Of a stretch of DNA of 64,000 bases, positions 51,490 to 61,998 are shown piece by piece. Under the pieces are notes generated by a model. It was not told the DNA's origin, did no database searches, and saw only the letters and a program-made list of their open reading frames with translations. The DNA comes from Sisyra terminalis (taxonomy: Eukaryota; Arthropoda; Insecta; Neuroptera; Sisyridae). Each line of letters starts with the position of its first letter. Within the stretch, counting starts at the first letter, position 1. The stretch lies in contig OY292278.1 in the NCBI GenBank assembly GCA_958496175.1, positions 11,098,001 to 11,162,000 of the forward strand, read 5' to 3'. A program made the translations under genes and the position numbers.

Positions 51490-52520
51490 CCAGGAAGTTT
51501 CAAAAGTTTATTTAGTTTTCGGGAAGAAAAAAAAATAATAAAAAATATTAAAGCGCTTTTTAACTTCCTTTTATTGTAAGTGCAAGGAAGTAAAATTTCA
51601 ATCCCAATATTTTATCTCATCCATGGTGTGGTAAATAATTACTAATGTTCTTGGGAACTTGGACTCAAATAATAAGACGCTAAATTTTCAAATTATCTCA
51701 ACGTTTCGTTGGTATTTATTTCCAACGTCTTCAGGAGAACTAAAACATTATAACAATGCATGTTGTTCAAAGCCAAATTATACAAATAAATTAATTTTCG
51801 CTGTTCAGTATAAAACTAAGATAACAGTGTTAAAAAATACATAAAAAGAATTATAATATGAAATAATATAAAAACATATAAAATATATAAAATATATAAA
51901 ACATAAAAATATATTATATAAAAAATATAATGAGCCAGTGTTTACAACGAGGATGTTAACCTCAAAAAGTAAGGTTTATTCTTTTAATGTATTTTTTAAC
52001 ACTGTTATCTTAGTTTTATACTGAACAGCGAAAATTATTTTTTTTTGTATAATTAGGCTTTGAACAACATGCATTGTTATTACGTTTTAGTTCTCCTGAA
52101 GAAGTTGGAAATAAATATCAACGAAACTTAACGAAAATTTAACGTCTTATTATTTGAATTCAAGTTCCCAAGAACATTATTAATTATTTTAATATAGGTA
52201 GTGATTAGTATTCATAAAAATAAAGTAACTTATAAGTTATAGGATTATAGATTGAAGCTGTAATTGGAGCATATGAAAAGCATTGGTTCTGGAGTGGGAA
52301 ATGGAGCCACAACATCAAAACTATTGATATGGAAACTAGAGTTAAAATTTCTTTTGAACAAGTCCTCAATCCTGATTAGATGATAATTGCAAAGAAGACA
52401 GAAAAATTTAATAAAAATTAGTAATTTTGTAGTTATTTCAAAATTTTTGTAAGAATTAATTACATGCAACTGTAATTGAATTGTTTGTTATTTAATTTGC
52501 GTAATTGCCGATGTGATTAC
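51490..52520 (+). repeat. Direct repeat unit 1 (filled with a foldback)
   Basis: This unit begins CCAGGAAGTTTCAAAAGTTT and ends GTAATTGCCGATGTGATTAC. It is the same sequence as 52543-52990 except for about 570 bp of foldback DNA (51620-52190) in its middle. The repeat distance is 1053 bp. Confidence 0.85.
51620..52190. mobile_element. Foldback element with hammerhead-like cores in both arms
   Basis: The left arm (about 51635-51843) is the inverted complement of the right arm (51987-52190), with an AT-rich centre rich in ATATAAAA repeats. On the right arm, plus strand, CTGAAGA is followed by a hairpin with stem GTTG/CAAC and then GAAAC (about 52096-52129). On the left arm, minus strand, CTGAAGA is followed by CGTTGG-AAATAAATA-CCAACG overlapping GAAAC. 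Unit 2 of the surrounding direct repeat lacks it and so gives an empty site. No clean target duplication is visible, partly because the left junction has extra bases (CTCATCCATGGTGTGG). Confidence 0.75.
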
Positions 52521-52542
52521 TTAAGTACTAATAAAAAAAAAT

Positions 52543-52990
52543 CCAGGAAGTTTTAAAAGTCTATCTCAACTAATTTTTGGGAAAAAAAAAATATTTATGC
52601 GCTTTTTAATTTCCTTTTATTGTAAGTGCAAGGAAGTAACATTTCAATTGCAATATTTTATTTTAATAAAGGTAGTGATTAGTAATCATAAAAATAATGG
52701 TACTTATAAGTTACAGAATTATAGATTGAAGCTGTACTTGGAGCATATAAAAACATTGGTTCTGGAGTCGGAAATAGAACCACAACATAAAAACTATTGA
52801 TATGGAAACTAGAGTCAAACTTCTTTTGAACAATTCCTCAGTCCTGATTAGATGATAATTACAAAGAAGACAGAAAAATTAAAAGAAAAATAGTTATTTT
52901 GTAGCTATTTCAAAATTTACGTAACAATTAATTACATGCAACTGTAATTGAATTGTTTGCCATTTAATTTACGTAATTGCCGATGCGATT
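52543..52990 (+). repeat. Direct repeat unit 2 (empty site)
   Basis: This unit runs from CCAGGAAGTTTTAAAAGTCT to GTAATTGCCGATGCGATT and contains the uninterrupted junction CAATATTTTATTTTAATAAA then GGTAGTGATTAG. That shows the state of the locus without the foldback. The units differ by scattered substitutions and small gaps, so the duplication is not recent. Confidence 0.82.
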
Positions 52991-53951
52991 ATTCTGGAAA
53001 CTCGCACATAATGTGCAAAAATTAATAAAATACGTGTTATCTGTACAGTGCCATATGATATTAATGCATTTGTAATTGTCGGAAAAGTACGTTGTGTCTG
53101 AAAAAAGAAAATTCCCTTGTCAATATTGACGCAACAACAACTTTATTTACGTTCATTGTTATTAATGTAAATAACTATGCAAAAGGTCTTTGAACACAAC
53201 GGAAAAGCGGAAAAACATTCCAAGCGGAAAATACTTATAATTGCAGGTACTTTGATTATTAATCATTAACTGCGTGTCCTTTCCAGGAGCATTGCTTTGA
53301 ACGATTAAACCAAAGAAATGTTTTTTTTTTTACTTACAATACTTTTTTACCATAAGTCAATAAACAATAATTAGAAATTAATAAGCTATTTACTTAATTA
53401 TCAACGCATAGTGGTAACTAAGTCAGATGTGTGATTAATTTACATAAAACTTATGGAAACTTTAGAATTATCTAGTGGAAAAACTGAGAAAAATATCACA
53501 AATTGTATTGATTGTAATTGAAAAGGAAAGGGAATTTTTAGCGTGAAACATCAGTGTTTTTGATGGAATTTTTCTTAATGTTCTGATATATTATGGAAAA
53601 ACTATTGGAAATTGAAATGATTTGAATAGGTAATTTTTTGAATTTATTTTTAACGATAATTAGGTGGTAAACTAGAGTTGGGATTGGGTGACTTCAATGA
53701 GTAGCTAATATTGGTGGTGAAAAGTGTTAGGATTTTTCCTAAATAGAATATTTTGATTATTAATTGAAATTTTTTAAAACTAACCTACATTATTTTTCTT
53801 CTTCTTATACCACTTCAATGCTGAAAATTGTTTATCATGTGGGTTATAAATCATATCTCATCATCATAACTTATGATGGTTATACAAGTGGTAAAAGCAC
53901 TGGCGGTCCAGCACTGGTCGCTTGATTATTTTTTTTAATTCTGATTTTTTT
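52991..53951. other. AT-rich spacer
   Basis: I can support no feature in this stretch. Confidence 0.4.
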
Positions 53952-55157
53952 TTGCTGTCACCCCAATATGTCGGTAGTTCAAATTCATTATTATTTTAAT
54001 TTGAATTGTTTTTAGTTTTCCGGTGGTGGCCATATTAGTTTTACTAGGCGCAGACATTTTCGCACTTTTAAGAGTTAGCGGAAACTTGATTATCTCAGGC
54101 CCTATTTGTCCTATCAAAATGAAACTAAAAGCAGAGGGTTTATAAAAATATAAGCTATAAGGTTGTAACAAGACGTTTTTACCTAAATTTAATTCTAAGG
54201 GGTGAAATTTCAGCCTAAATTTTTAGAGCTCTTTTGTAAAAACTCCAATTTTCACGGAAAGATTGTGAAGGAAGGGAAAGAGTCTACACGTTAAAACTTT
54301 TTTTACAAACAATTAGGTACCTACTAGTTGTACTCAAAAAGAAAATTTGAAGTCTGAGACTTTAAGCCTATTTAAAATAAAAAATAACAAAATTTGGAAA
54401 TTTTTAAAATTCGCAATTTTCTGAGCTCAATATCTCTGGTGGGGGACCAGATAAAAATCTGAAATATCACCTCATTATAGTACTGTATAATAGTATTATG
54501 CACCTAAAATTTGGAGTTTGAGATTTGATTAGGAGCAGAGGTATTGCAAGCACAAAATGTCAAAATAATGCATACTTCAGTAGGTGAATATATATATGTC
54601 ACATATTAAATGGTTAAATACATTATATTCACCTACTACTAAGTATGCATTATTTTGACATTTTGTGCTTGCAATACCTCTGCTCCTAATCAAATCTCAA
54701 ACTCCAAATTTTAGGTGCATAATACTATTATACAGTACTATAATGAGGTGATATTTCAGATTTTTATCTGGTCCCCCACTAGTAGGTACCTAATTGTTTG
54801 TAAAAAAAGTTTTAACGTGTAGACTCTTTCCCTTCCTTCACAATCTTTCCGTGAAAATTGGAGTTTTTACAAAAGAGCTCTAAAAATTTAGGCTGAAATT
54901 TCACCCCTTAGAATTAAATTTAGGTAAAAACGTCTTGTTACAACCTCATAGCTTATATTTTTATAAACCCTCTGCTTTTAGTTTCATTTTGATAGGACAA
55001 ATAGGGCCTGAGATAATCAAGTTTCCGCTAACTCTTAAAAGTGCGAAAATGTCTGCGCCTAGTAAAACTAATATGGCCACCACCGGAAAACTAAAAACAA
55101 TTCAAATTAAAATAATAATGAATTTGAACTACCGACATATTGGGGTGATAGCACACA
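53952..55157. mobile_element. 1.2-kb foldback with nearly identical arms
   Basis: The left arm (53952-about 54586) and right arm (about 54629-55157) are almost perfect inverted complements around a loop of about 42 bp. The outer ends are GCTGTCACCCCAATATGTCG and CGACATATTGGGGTGATAGC. The left arm has about 115 bp (around 54325-54440, including TTTGAAGTCTGAGACTTTAA) that the right arm lacks. Because of the symmetry the same frame is open on opposite strands (53935-54171 minus, 54935-55306 plus); I read this as a consequence of the inversion, not as a gene. I see no target duplication. Confidence 0.9.
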
Positions 55158-56229
55158 CAAAATTATTTTTTTTTAAAATGGTCGAGCAACAATTTCATTT
55201 ATTTTTTGACCACTTCATTTGGACTGACCCATTCCTGATATTTACAAATTGCAAGTTTCTTTTTCTTATTTGGAAAATTGTCTATATATTTTTGATTTCA
55301 ATTTAAAATACTTTTTGCACCAAAAATCTTTTTTTTTTATAAAGAATTTTCCATATGCTTTTGGGGTTCTATAATAATTTGAATGGTTTTTCCATTGCAA
55401 ATAAATATAAATATTAGCTGTTATTATTGACAACTATTGTATTGTTAATTTTTCTCTTTAGAAACTGCATTTTGAAGGACGAAATTTCAAAAACTTTGCT
55501 AAAATAAAAATAGCAATAGCTGAACGTTGTTGCATTTAAAGCACTTAAATTACCATTAAATAGCGCCATTAAAATGCAATAGGAGTATATACGCGTAGTT
55601 TTATAGTAAAAGTTGCATAATTTTACAATGGATCGTAATTTATTTATAAACAATCCATTCGATAATAATTAATCAAAGTAAAACAACGTAGAATTAATAA
55701 ATAAATAGCACACATCATTTCCGAATCCAATGATTTGTTGTTCAACGCTCCGGTCATGACTTTTGAGTTTTTGGCCATCACCTCATACTTAGTTTAAGTA
55801 TTTGCATTCGAATCTTTCAGCTATTTGGAGTTTTATTTGATGAAATATGTAAACCTTGAGGAAATTGAGTCCAATTCCTTGTGATTGTCCACTGTTTACC
55901 ACCGCATTGCCAATATTTGATGTTTGCTTAATTAATTGATACATTTATTAATTAGATTTGGAGAATTCTTTTGGTTTTGAAGGTCTTAAATCTTATGAAT
56001 ATTGATTTTGAAAAAAATCGAATATTGAATTTGACTCAAGGGAGAAAATATAATTGGCAATTTTAAACTTAAAAACACAAATCTGTGATTGATTGCAGAA
56101 TACAGCCTATAAAGTTTAATTTGGAAATATTATTATTATTATTATTATTTTACTTCCAGTAGGCATTCTACAGAGATGCAAAGCATTTGTACATAAAACT
56201 GAAATATTACAATTGTAATGTAATGCAAT
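55158..56229. other. AT-rich spacer
   Basis: No gene recognised. A short ATT microsatellite (about 56129-56150) is present. Confidence 0.4.
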
Positions 56230-56237
56230 ATACCATT

Positions 56238-56479
56238 CAGGCCCTGCTCTAGCAAATTTTCCGCCCTGGGCAAGATGAAAAAATGCCGCCCCTTCAGGGT
56301 TGAAAAAACACAGTTTTAATATCACAAAATTTTTAATTTTTTGGCAAAATTTTTTTTAACTAAAAACTAATTTTTTCACATTTTTGTTCATATTGTATAT
56401 CAAATATGACAAAATGCCGCCCCTGAAATTTTCCGCCCCGGGCGACCGCCCGGGTTGCCCACCCCTAAAGCGGGGGCTG
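56238..56479. mobile_element. 242-bp hAT-type MITE with perfect 8-bp target duplication
   Basis: ATACCATT occurs immediately on both sides (56230-56237 and 56480-56487). The element starts CAGGCCCTGCTCTAG and ends CTAAAGCGGGGGCTG, an imperfect inverted pair of the CAGnCCCnGC type found at hAT ends. Just inside lie the GC-rich CCGCCCTGGGCAA and GCCCGGGTTGCCCACC. The G+C content stands out from the flanks. It is non-coding; the 69-codon minus-strand frame crossing it is incidental. Confidence 0.92.
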
Positions 56480-56639
56480 ATACCATTGCATGTTTTTAAA
56501 TCAGTTTAACTAAATTAAAAGTAACAAAGTTAAAAGTTACAAAGTTAAAAGATACAAAGTTAAAACAGAATTACCAATAGAATAAATAAATACAATTTTA
56601 ATTTAAAATTAAATAATGCCAGTGTTTAGTCACTAAAGG

Positions 56640-56930
56640 TACCCATTGTGCTTATTAATATTTTCCTCAGTTTCTTTCGCCTAAAAATAAGTGTTTTAAG
56701 ATGGTTGGGCAATTTATTACAAATTTTTATTGCAATAAGATATGGATTTTTAATGCTGATAGTCTTCTTAGTTTTAGGCAGCGTTAACAAATTAGATCTA
56801 GTTTGTTTATTCTTATTATTATATTGGGCTTTACACTCATGATAGTAGTATGTTAAAGCATTTATGATAAATGATTCCTTGATACCAAGGAGTACATCAA
56901 CAATACTGCGTGAAATAAATAATTATTTTT
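56640..56930 (-). mobile_element. CR1-like LINE, 3' part of the split element
   Basis: Minus-strand translation from about 56915 gives SIVDVLLGIKES, then NKQTRSNLLTLPKTKK, then KICNKLPNHLKTL, a typical C-terminal tail of a CR1-like non-LTR reverse transcriptase. It continues the fragment at 57880-58476, which is interrupted by the Jockey-like LINE at 56931-57875. A frameshift lies at the junction. No poly(A) tail or 3' repeat is evident at 56640. Confidence 0.72.
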
Positions 56931-57875
56931 TTTTAAATCCTTTATTGCCTTCTATATATTTACAATTAATATACTATGCTATGTGCTAACAAATTTTGGT
57001 TGCTTATATACCACACTTGAGATAAAAACCGTAGTTTGACCCTGGTGTGGTATTTTCGAAACATGTTGAGAGGACCCAACCAATGTTGGGACTCTCTAAG
57101 AATTTGTTAGGAGGTCGCGAGGCCAACGTCGTTTCAGCCTACGTGGCATGTTGTCTGGATGAGTTTCAGAGGAAAGAATTTGGGCATTAGGGTTAGGATA
57201 GTCGACTAACTTGGAGTGGAATTTTTGGAATCGTTCTTGGACTAAGGTAGTGACAAAAGGAAAGTTGAGATCATTGTGTATTATTCGGTTGTTAACATAA
57301 TAAGGAGCATTGAGTATTCGACGAAGGACTTTTGATTGGAAAGATTGGATAATTTGGATGTTGGATGGTTTTGCAGAGCCCCACAATTCTGCTCCGTAAG
57401 CCCAGATCGGTCGTAGTAGAGTTTTGCAAATGGTGCGTTTAGTTTTGTATTAACTGAAGATTTAGGTCCTAAAAGTCTACGTAATAGTCCGTATCGTTGG
57501 TTTAGTATTTGTTTTTTGAATTTAATATGTGGGTTCCAGGTTAAGTGGCTGTCTAGGTAGAAGCCTAAATAACGAACCTTGGAAGCAATTGGGATAGTGT
57601 CGTTGTCGAAGTAAATCGGAGGGTATGTCAGTCGTCTTAGCGTGAATGGTATCATCACGCTTTTTTCATTGTTGATTTTTATCTTCCATTTCTGACACCA
57701 TCCCGAGATGAGATCGAGGTGGTGCTGTAACGTATTGGCTGCTTTTATGGGGTTAGGGTCAGTGGAAAGGATTGCTGGATCATCAGCATAAGTGGTGATA
57801 CAGATATGTGGGTGAGTTGGGATATCGGCCGTATAGATGATGTAAAGAAGAGGACCAATAATACTCACATGTGGT
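56931..57875 (-). mobile_element. Jockey-like LINE, 5'-truncated, inserted in another LINE
   Basis: On the minus strand the reverse transcriptase fragment starts abruptly at IIGPLLYIIYTADIP. It contains the catalytic YADD (as YADDPAIL), then KVRYLGFYLDSHLTWNPH, a frameshift near 57400, and the C-terminal MWGSAKPSN, KVLRRILNAPYYVNN and RRLKRRWPRDLL, the Jockey-type tail. The 3' UTR ends AATAAAGGATTT followed by A8 (plus-strand T-run about 56930-56938). Flanks resemble an imperfect target duplication (GTGAAATAAATAATTA against GTGAAAAAATTAATAA). It is non-functional. Confidence 0.85.
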
Positions 57876-57879
57876 GAAA

Positions 57880-58476
57880 AAATTAATAAACCGTTTTTGG
57901 ATACTAGTCAATGGCCTGAGACTATTTTCATAAGCCCCGCCCCATGCAATTATGCCATAATTGATTATATTTTCAAGTAACCCATGATAAATAGTTTTTA
58001 ATTCTGAGGGGCTTAAGCATTTGCTCAGTTTAAAGAATATGAATGAAAAGTACCTTATTTTTTTGTCAAATCACAGACATGTGAGGTCCATTTCATGTGC
58101 GCATCGAAAATTAGTCCCAGATACTTACAATTAACTACTCTTTTAAGATCAAAATTATTTATTTTAAGGTGGAAATTATCAGGAGTACTATCAATGTAAC
58201 TACCAAACGTAATATACGTAGACTTATCTATGTTGGGAGACAACTGATTTTCTCTTAATCAATTGTCAATTTTGATCAACCATCGAGTTAAAATAAGATT
58301 GACTTCAGCCCAAGTACTGCCTGAGCAGTGTATATTTGTATCATCCACATATGAAACTAGAGCCCTTTCCGGGAGACAATTAAAAATATCAACGGTATAC
58401 AAAATGAAGAGCAGTGGGCCCAGAATTGTTCCTTGAGGAACACCTACTTTAACAGTATTATTTAACAATATTAACA
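57880..58476 (-). mobile_element. CR1-like LINE reverse transcriptase, 5' part of the split element
   Basis: Minus-strand frame with GVPQGTILGPLLFILYTVDI, a YVDD catalytic box (VSYVDDTNI), an in-frame TGA at 58261-58259 where a Trp codon is expected, then RENQLSPNIDKSTYI and CKYLGLIFDAHMKWTSHV. After a frameshift near 58050 come LLENIINYGIIAWGGAYENS and LRPLTSIQKRF. It then stops at the Jockey-like insertion and resumes at 56930. The upstream part of the element is missing. It is a dead copy. Confidence 0.8.
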
Positions 58477-58547
58477 ATATGATGGAAAATCCTTTATTTT
58501 AATTATTATATACCGTCATTAAATAACGTTTTCTTAAGCAAGTCAAG

Positions 58548-58664
58548 AGTTAATAAAAATCCGTATTCGAGAAATATCGAAAATTTGCTCGAATCGAGAA
58601 TCGAATCCAACACCTACCGGTTTTAAGGCGCTTACCTTGACCATTCGGTTCCCAGTAGGTTCCG
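58548..58664 (-). mobile_element. tRNA-headed SINE-like element, copy 2
   Basis: The minus strand has GAACCGAATGGTCAAGG with an A box (TGGTCAAGGTA, one mismatch to consensus), then GGTAGGTGTTGG and a B box (ATTCGATTC, one mismatch), then GAGCAAATTTTCGATATTTC and TTTTTATTAA. Head and tail both align with 36870-36984. The B box is better preserved here, the A box in copy 1. Confidence 0.72.
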
Positions 58665-58705
58665 GATTATTATTGATTTCTAAGAATTTAACTTTGCATT
58701 TTTTT

Positions 58706-59150
58706 TTTCAATAAATAATGTTTCTATAAAACGGTATAGGTAAGGCAAAACTGGGCAAAAAAGAACACCTCTAATAAAACTTTAAAAAAATATATATGGA
58801 AGATTCGTTTACTATATACCTATAAAAAAGAGATACACTGAAAATATCTAAATAAGAACAGCTAAAGTTAGCAAGAAAATAAAACGTATAAGTTTTTACT
58901 TATGAAACCTTTTTAATAGTTTAATACAGAAAATAACCAATAAAGTTTAATTTGGAAATATGATAGAAAATTATTGTTTTGTAATAATTTCTCTTTTCGT
59001 TATTTCAGTAAATAACGTTTATAAAAAACGGTAAAAACAAGGCCTAACTGGACAAAAAAGGTAAGATAGAAAAAATAAGAATTTGCCGGAAAACGTATAA
59101 ATTTTTATTTAAGAATTCTTTTTGAATCATTTAATAATGCAAGCATTTTT
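58706..59150 (+). repeat. Diverged direct repeat
   Basis: AATAATGTTTCTATAAAACGG with CAAAACTGGGCAAAAAAG (58713-58762) is echoed by AATAACGTTTATAAAAAACGG with CTAACTGGACAAAAAAGG (59011-59062). The downstream pieces AAAACGTATAAGTTTTTACT and AAAACGTATAAATTTTTATT also correspond. I cannot tell whether this is an old tandem duplication or two copies of an unknown element. Confidence 0.5.
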
Positions 59151-60184
59151 AAAAGCGTAAGAATTAAGTCAATGATTCAAAAATGCTTATGAATAGTTAA
59201 ACATTAACTTTCAATGCGGATTTCAAAAGAAATTTACATTTCTAATCGATAAATTTTGAATAGTTTGGTCATTAATGATTAAGTACCTATTTATTTATGG
59301 GTCACTGTCAAAAAAGAGTTCAAAAGTAAAAAAAAAATGCATATTGATTTTATTTCAAATCAATGCATAAATCATGTATAAATTATGGTAATATATAAAA
59401 AGAAATTCAATTGCTTAAAAGAATAATAAATCATTAAAAAGTAGTTTCATTGATTCGACCAAATAAGTCGTCATAAATGAACCAAGAATGCATCGTTTGA
59501 ATAGTGAAAAATAATGCATAGAACTTATAAGGGGATTAAAATGTCATTTCTAAACACATGGAGATTCAATTTCCATTTTTGAACTCATGGGTTAATCCAA
59601 ATTTATATTAAAGACATTTTCTTATTAGAGTAACTTAAACGTAAAAATTAAGAAAAAATTATAATTCTGGAATCAATATTGGAATAGAACTTGCAAGGTT
59701 TCTATAAACTTTTGTGATATCCAAGTGTATTAATTCTCAGTAAACGCTAAATATGATTTCTTAAATTCAAATTCGATAATTGTGGGTTCTTCAAACTCGT
59801 ACCAACTAGAAAAGAAAGTGCAAATTAATGTCAGGAAATCCAAGATCTGATGAATATTTCTAACCAATCTTGGTCAACCATTCTGGTATCCTGAAAAATG
59901 TCAAAGATGACGTCACAATTCTACTACATAAGAAAAATCCTCGAGTTGGGGTTGGAAATATTGTTTTACTCTTCTTTCTACATTTGCTCAATGTTAATCT
60001 ATCGAATTTTCAGTTATTCCAGTTGCTTTGACATCAGATCGTTAGCTAGTTTTGCTTTAGTGATTTTCCGGATGGATATACTTTTCCATATTTTCATTAG
60101 TTACGCTGTTGTCGTTCTGGTTACTATTATATTCCATTTACTGTATCTTTCGGTGCTAGTGACTAGAGGTCATTGTTTGCTATT
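59151..60184. other. AT-rich spacer
   Basis: No supported gene. The 112-codon plus-strand frame at 59898-60236 is hydrophobic and overlaps an antisense LINE fragment, so I do not accept it as a gene. Confidence 0.4.
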
Positions 60185-60310
60185 TTGCTATATGCCGTTT
60201 GATTTCTTCACTGTACCTTTCAGGGGTAATGACTAGGATTCCTAGGTAAATGATGTTTAGGACTACTTTGCAACCGTTTATTTCTATGAATTCTGATGAG
60301 TTAATACTTT
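60185..60310 (-). mobile_element. RTE-like LINE fragment
   Basis: Minus-strand translation gives EFIEINGCKVV, IIYLGILVITPE and YSEEIKRHIAK, matching the region after the reverse transcriptase active site in RTE/BovB-type elements (a YLG followed by an EI-RI motif). Stops follow on both sides. It is a short, dead scrap. Confidence 0.5.
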
Positions 60311-60334
60311 AAAATTAAAATCTTATAATAAATA

Positions 60335-60915
60335 AGCCAATATGGGATACAGTTGTGGGGTACTGCATCCAACTCCAACATGGAAATCCTACAAAGATTT
60401 CAATCAAGGACCCTACGACAAATAATCGGTGCTCCATGGTATGTAAACAATAAAAAAATATATGAAGATACAGAAATGCCATCTGTAAAGGGAAAAATTC
60501 AAAAGTTTAGTAAAAAATAGCTGACAAAACTAGACGCTCATGCCAACCATCTCGCAATAAACTTATTGGACAACAGTGAAATGATAAGAAGGTTACAAAA
60601 GGAATGTAATAGATTTGCCTGATGATTTATTTTTTATATTTTACTTATATATTAATGTTTTACATTATTTTTAGCATTGATATTGTTGTTATAGACTATT
60701 AATTATTCTTATTGCTATTGTTAATTGTTTGTATGATTGTTGTTATTGCTATAAGAATTACTATTATTGTTAGTTGTGCTTTTGATTGTTAAAAATCTTT
60801 GTACTTATGCAGCACTAATCTACTGGGACTAGTGCTTACATGTGATTGTAAATGGATTCAATGCACTTATTGCAACTCTAAACAGAATGTGCAATTTATT
60901 TGAAAATAAAAAAAA
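60335..60915 (+). mobile_element. Jockey-like LINE 3' end, copy 1
   Basis: The plus strand reads YGIQLWGTASNSNMEI, LQRFQSRTLRQIIGAPWYV, an internal stop near 60520, then DAHANHLAINLLDNSE and a terminal TGA at 60619-60621. A 3' UTR of about 290 bp rich in TTATTGTTA repeats ends TTTGAAAATAAAAAAAAA. The 5' part is missing, and a small deletion lies just before YGIQ. It is a different subfamily from the LINE at 56931-57875 (3' UTR unrelated, C-terminus diverged). Confidence 0.8.
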
Positions 60916-60927
60916 AGTTTATCCTAA

Positions 60928-61265
60928 AACAATTATCAAGAATATGTAGGGAATTTTTAGTCAACTATAGTATTTTCCCCATCAAAGCTCAATAATTTCC
61001 TGGTCAATCCTTTATATTATATAAGACTTTACATTTATGGATGGTTCATTTAATATTTTTGATTATTTTTAGAAAAAAAAACAGCGCTTTGTTGACATTA
61101 AGTATCGAAATCCAAGACTAAATTGAGAATTAGAATACTATATATTAAAGAAAATAGGCGACAAAAGTAATTTTCTTAAGTTGAACCTTAAACAACTATC
61201 AAGACAATGTAGGGATTTTTTAGCCAACTGCAGTGTTTTCCAATAAAAGCTCAATAATTGTCATA
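60928..61265 (+). repeat. 85-bp direct repeat pair
   Basis: CAATTATCAAGAATATGTAG to AAAGCTCAATAATTTC (60931-60994) recurs as CAACTATCAAGACAATGTAG to AAAGCTCAATAATTGTC (61191-61262). The copies flank unique DNA. Origin unknown. Confidence 0.65.
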
Positions 61266-61596
61266 CCCATCCTTCCCATTGGAAAAATTTGGTAATTAAA
61301 TAAGTCAAAAATTGTAGTCATAAAAAATTGTTAAAATAATTGACAAAAAAGCTTTTTATAGTATTTTCCCTCAATTCAACCGTTCAAAAAAATATTGAAA
61401 ATTCAAACTTCTTGAATATTATAGTTAATTAATTTTTAATTCTATAGAAATTGACTTGCATTAGTATAATGGAAAAACATGTATTTAAATTTTCTGTGTT
61501 CCAACCGGGTAGTAACAAAAAAAGTTGTAACAAAATTTAGTGTTTTAATTGAATAATAAAATAACAAAATTTCATTCTGGTTCACTTATTACTATA

Positions 61597-61660
61597 TGAT
61601 TAATATTGATAGTTCAAAATTATTTAAATTTTCTGTATTTTGAACTATCAATATTAATCA
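61597..61660. repeat. Perfect 23-bp palindromic hairpin
   Basis: TGATTAATATTGATAGTTC(AAAA) at 61597-61619 is inverted exactly at 61638-61660 with an 18-base loop. The arms are perfect, unlike the older repeats around it. It lies between two LINE 3' ends. Confidence 0.85.
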
Positions 61661-61724
61661 TTTATCATTTATCATTCCTATTAACTATTTATTACCAAAT
61701 TATTATTTCTTAATATATACCTTT

Positions 61725-61998
61725 ATTTTTATTAACACTTATATATTAATGTTTCACATTATTACTAGTATTGATATTCTTATTATAGACTAATATCATT
61801 GCTACTGTTAATTGTTTTTATGATTGTTGTTATTGCTGTAAGAATTACTATTATTGTTATTGTTGCTATTGATTGTTAAAAATCTATTTTGTACTTATAC
61901 AGCACTAATCTACTGGGACTAGTGCTGATTGTCTATGGATTGAATGCACTTATTGCAACCCTATGCAGATTGTGCAATTTGTTTGAAAATAAAAAAAT
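61725..61998 (+). mobile_element. Jockey-like LINE 3' UTR, copy 2 (severely 5'-truncated)
   Basis: Homologous to the 3' UTR of the copy at 60335-60915. Shared landmarks are ACTTATATATTAATGTTT, ATGATTGTTGTTATTGCT, AGCACTAATCTACTGGGACT and TGCAATTTGTTTGAAAATAA. Truncation falls just after where the stop codon would be. The A-rich end is at about 61998. Confidence 0.82.

Noticed and set aside
53935..55306. The same peptide encoded on opposite strands at 53935-54171 and 54935-55306.
   Set aside because: This is a direct result of the inverted arms; there is no domain and no independent evidence of coding.
56648..56842. Plus-strand frame of 64 codons.
   Set aside because: It is antisense to the CR1-like LINE C-terminal tail.
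59898..60236. Hydrophobic 112-codon plus-strand frame.
   Set aside because: Its 3' part overlaps an antisense RTE-like fragment, composition is as expected for AT-rich DNA, and no family is recognised.
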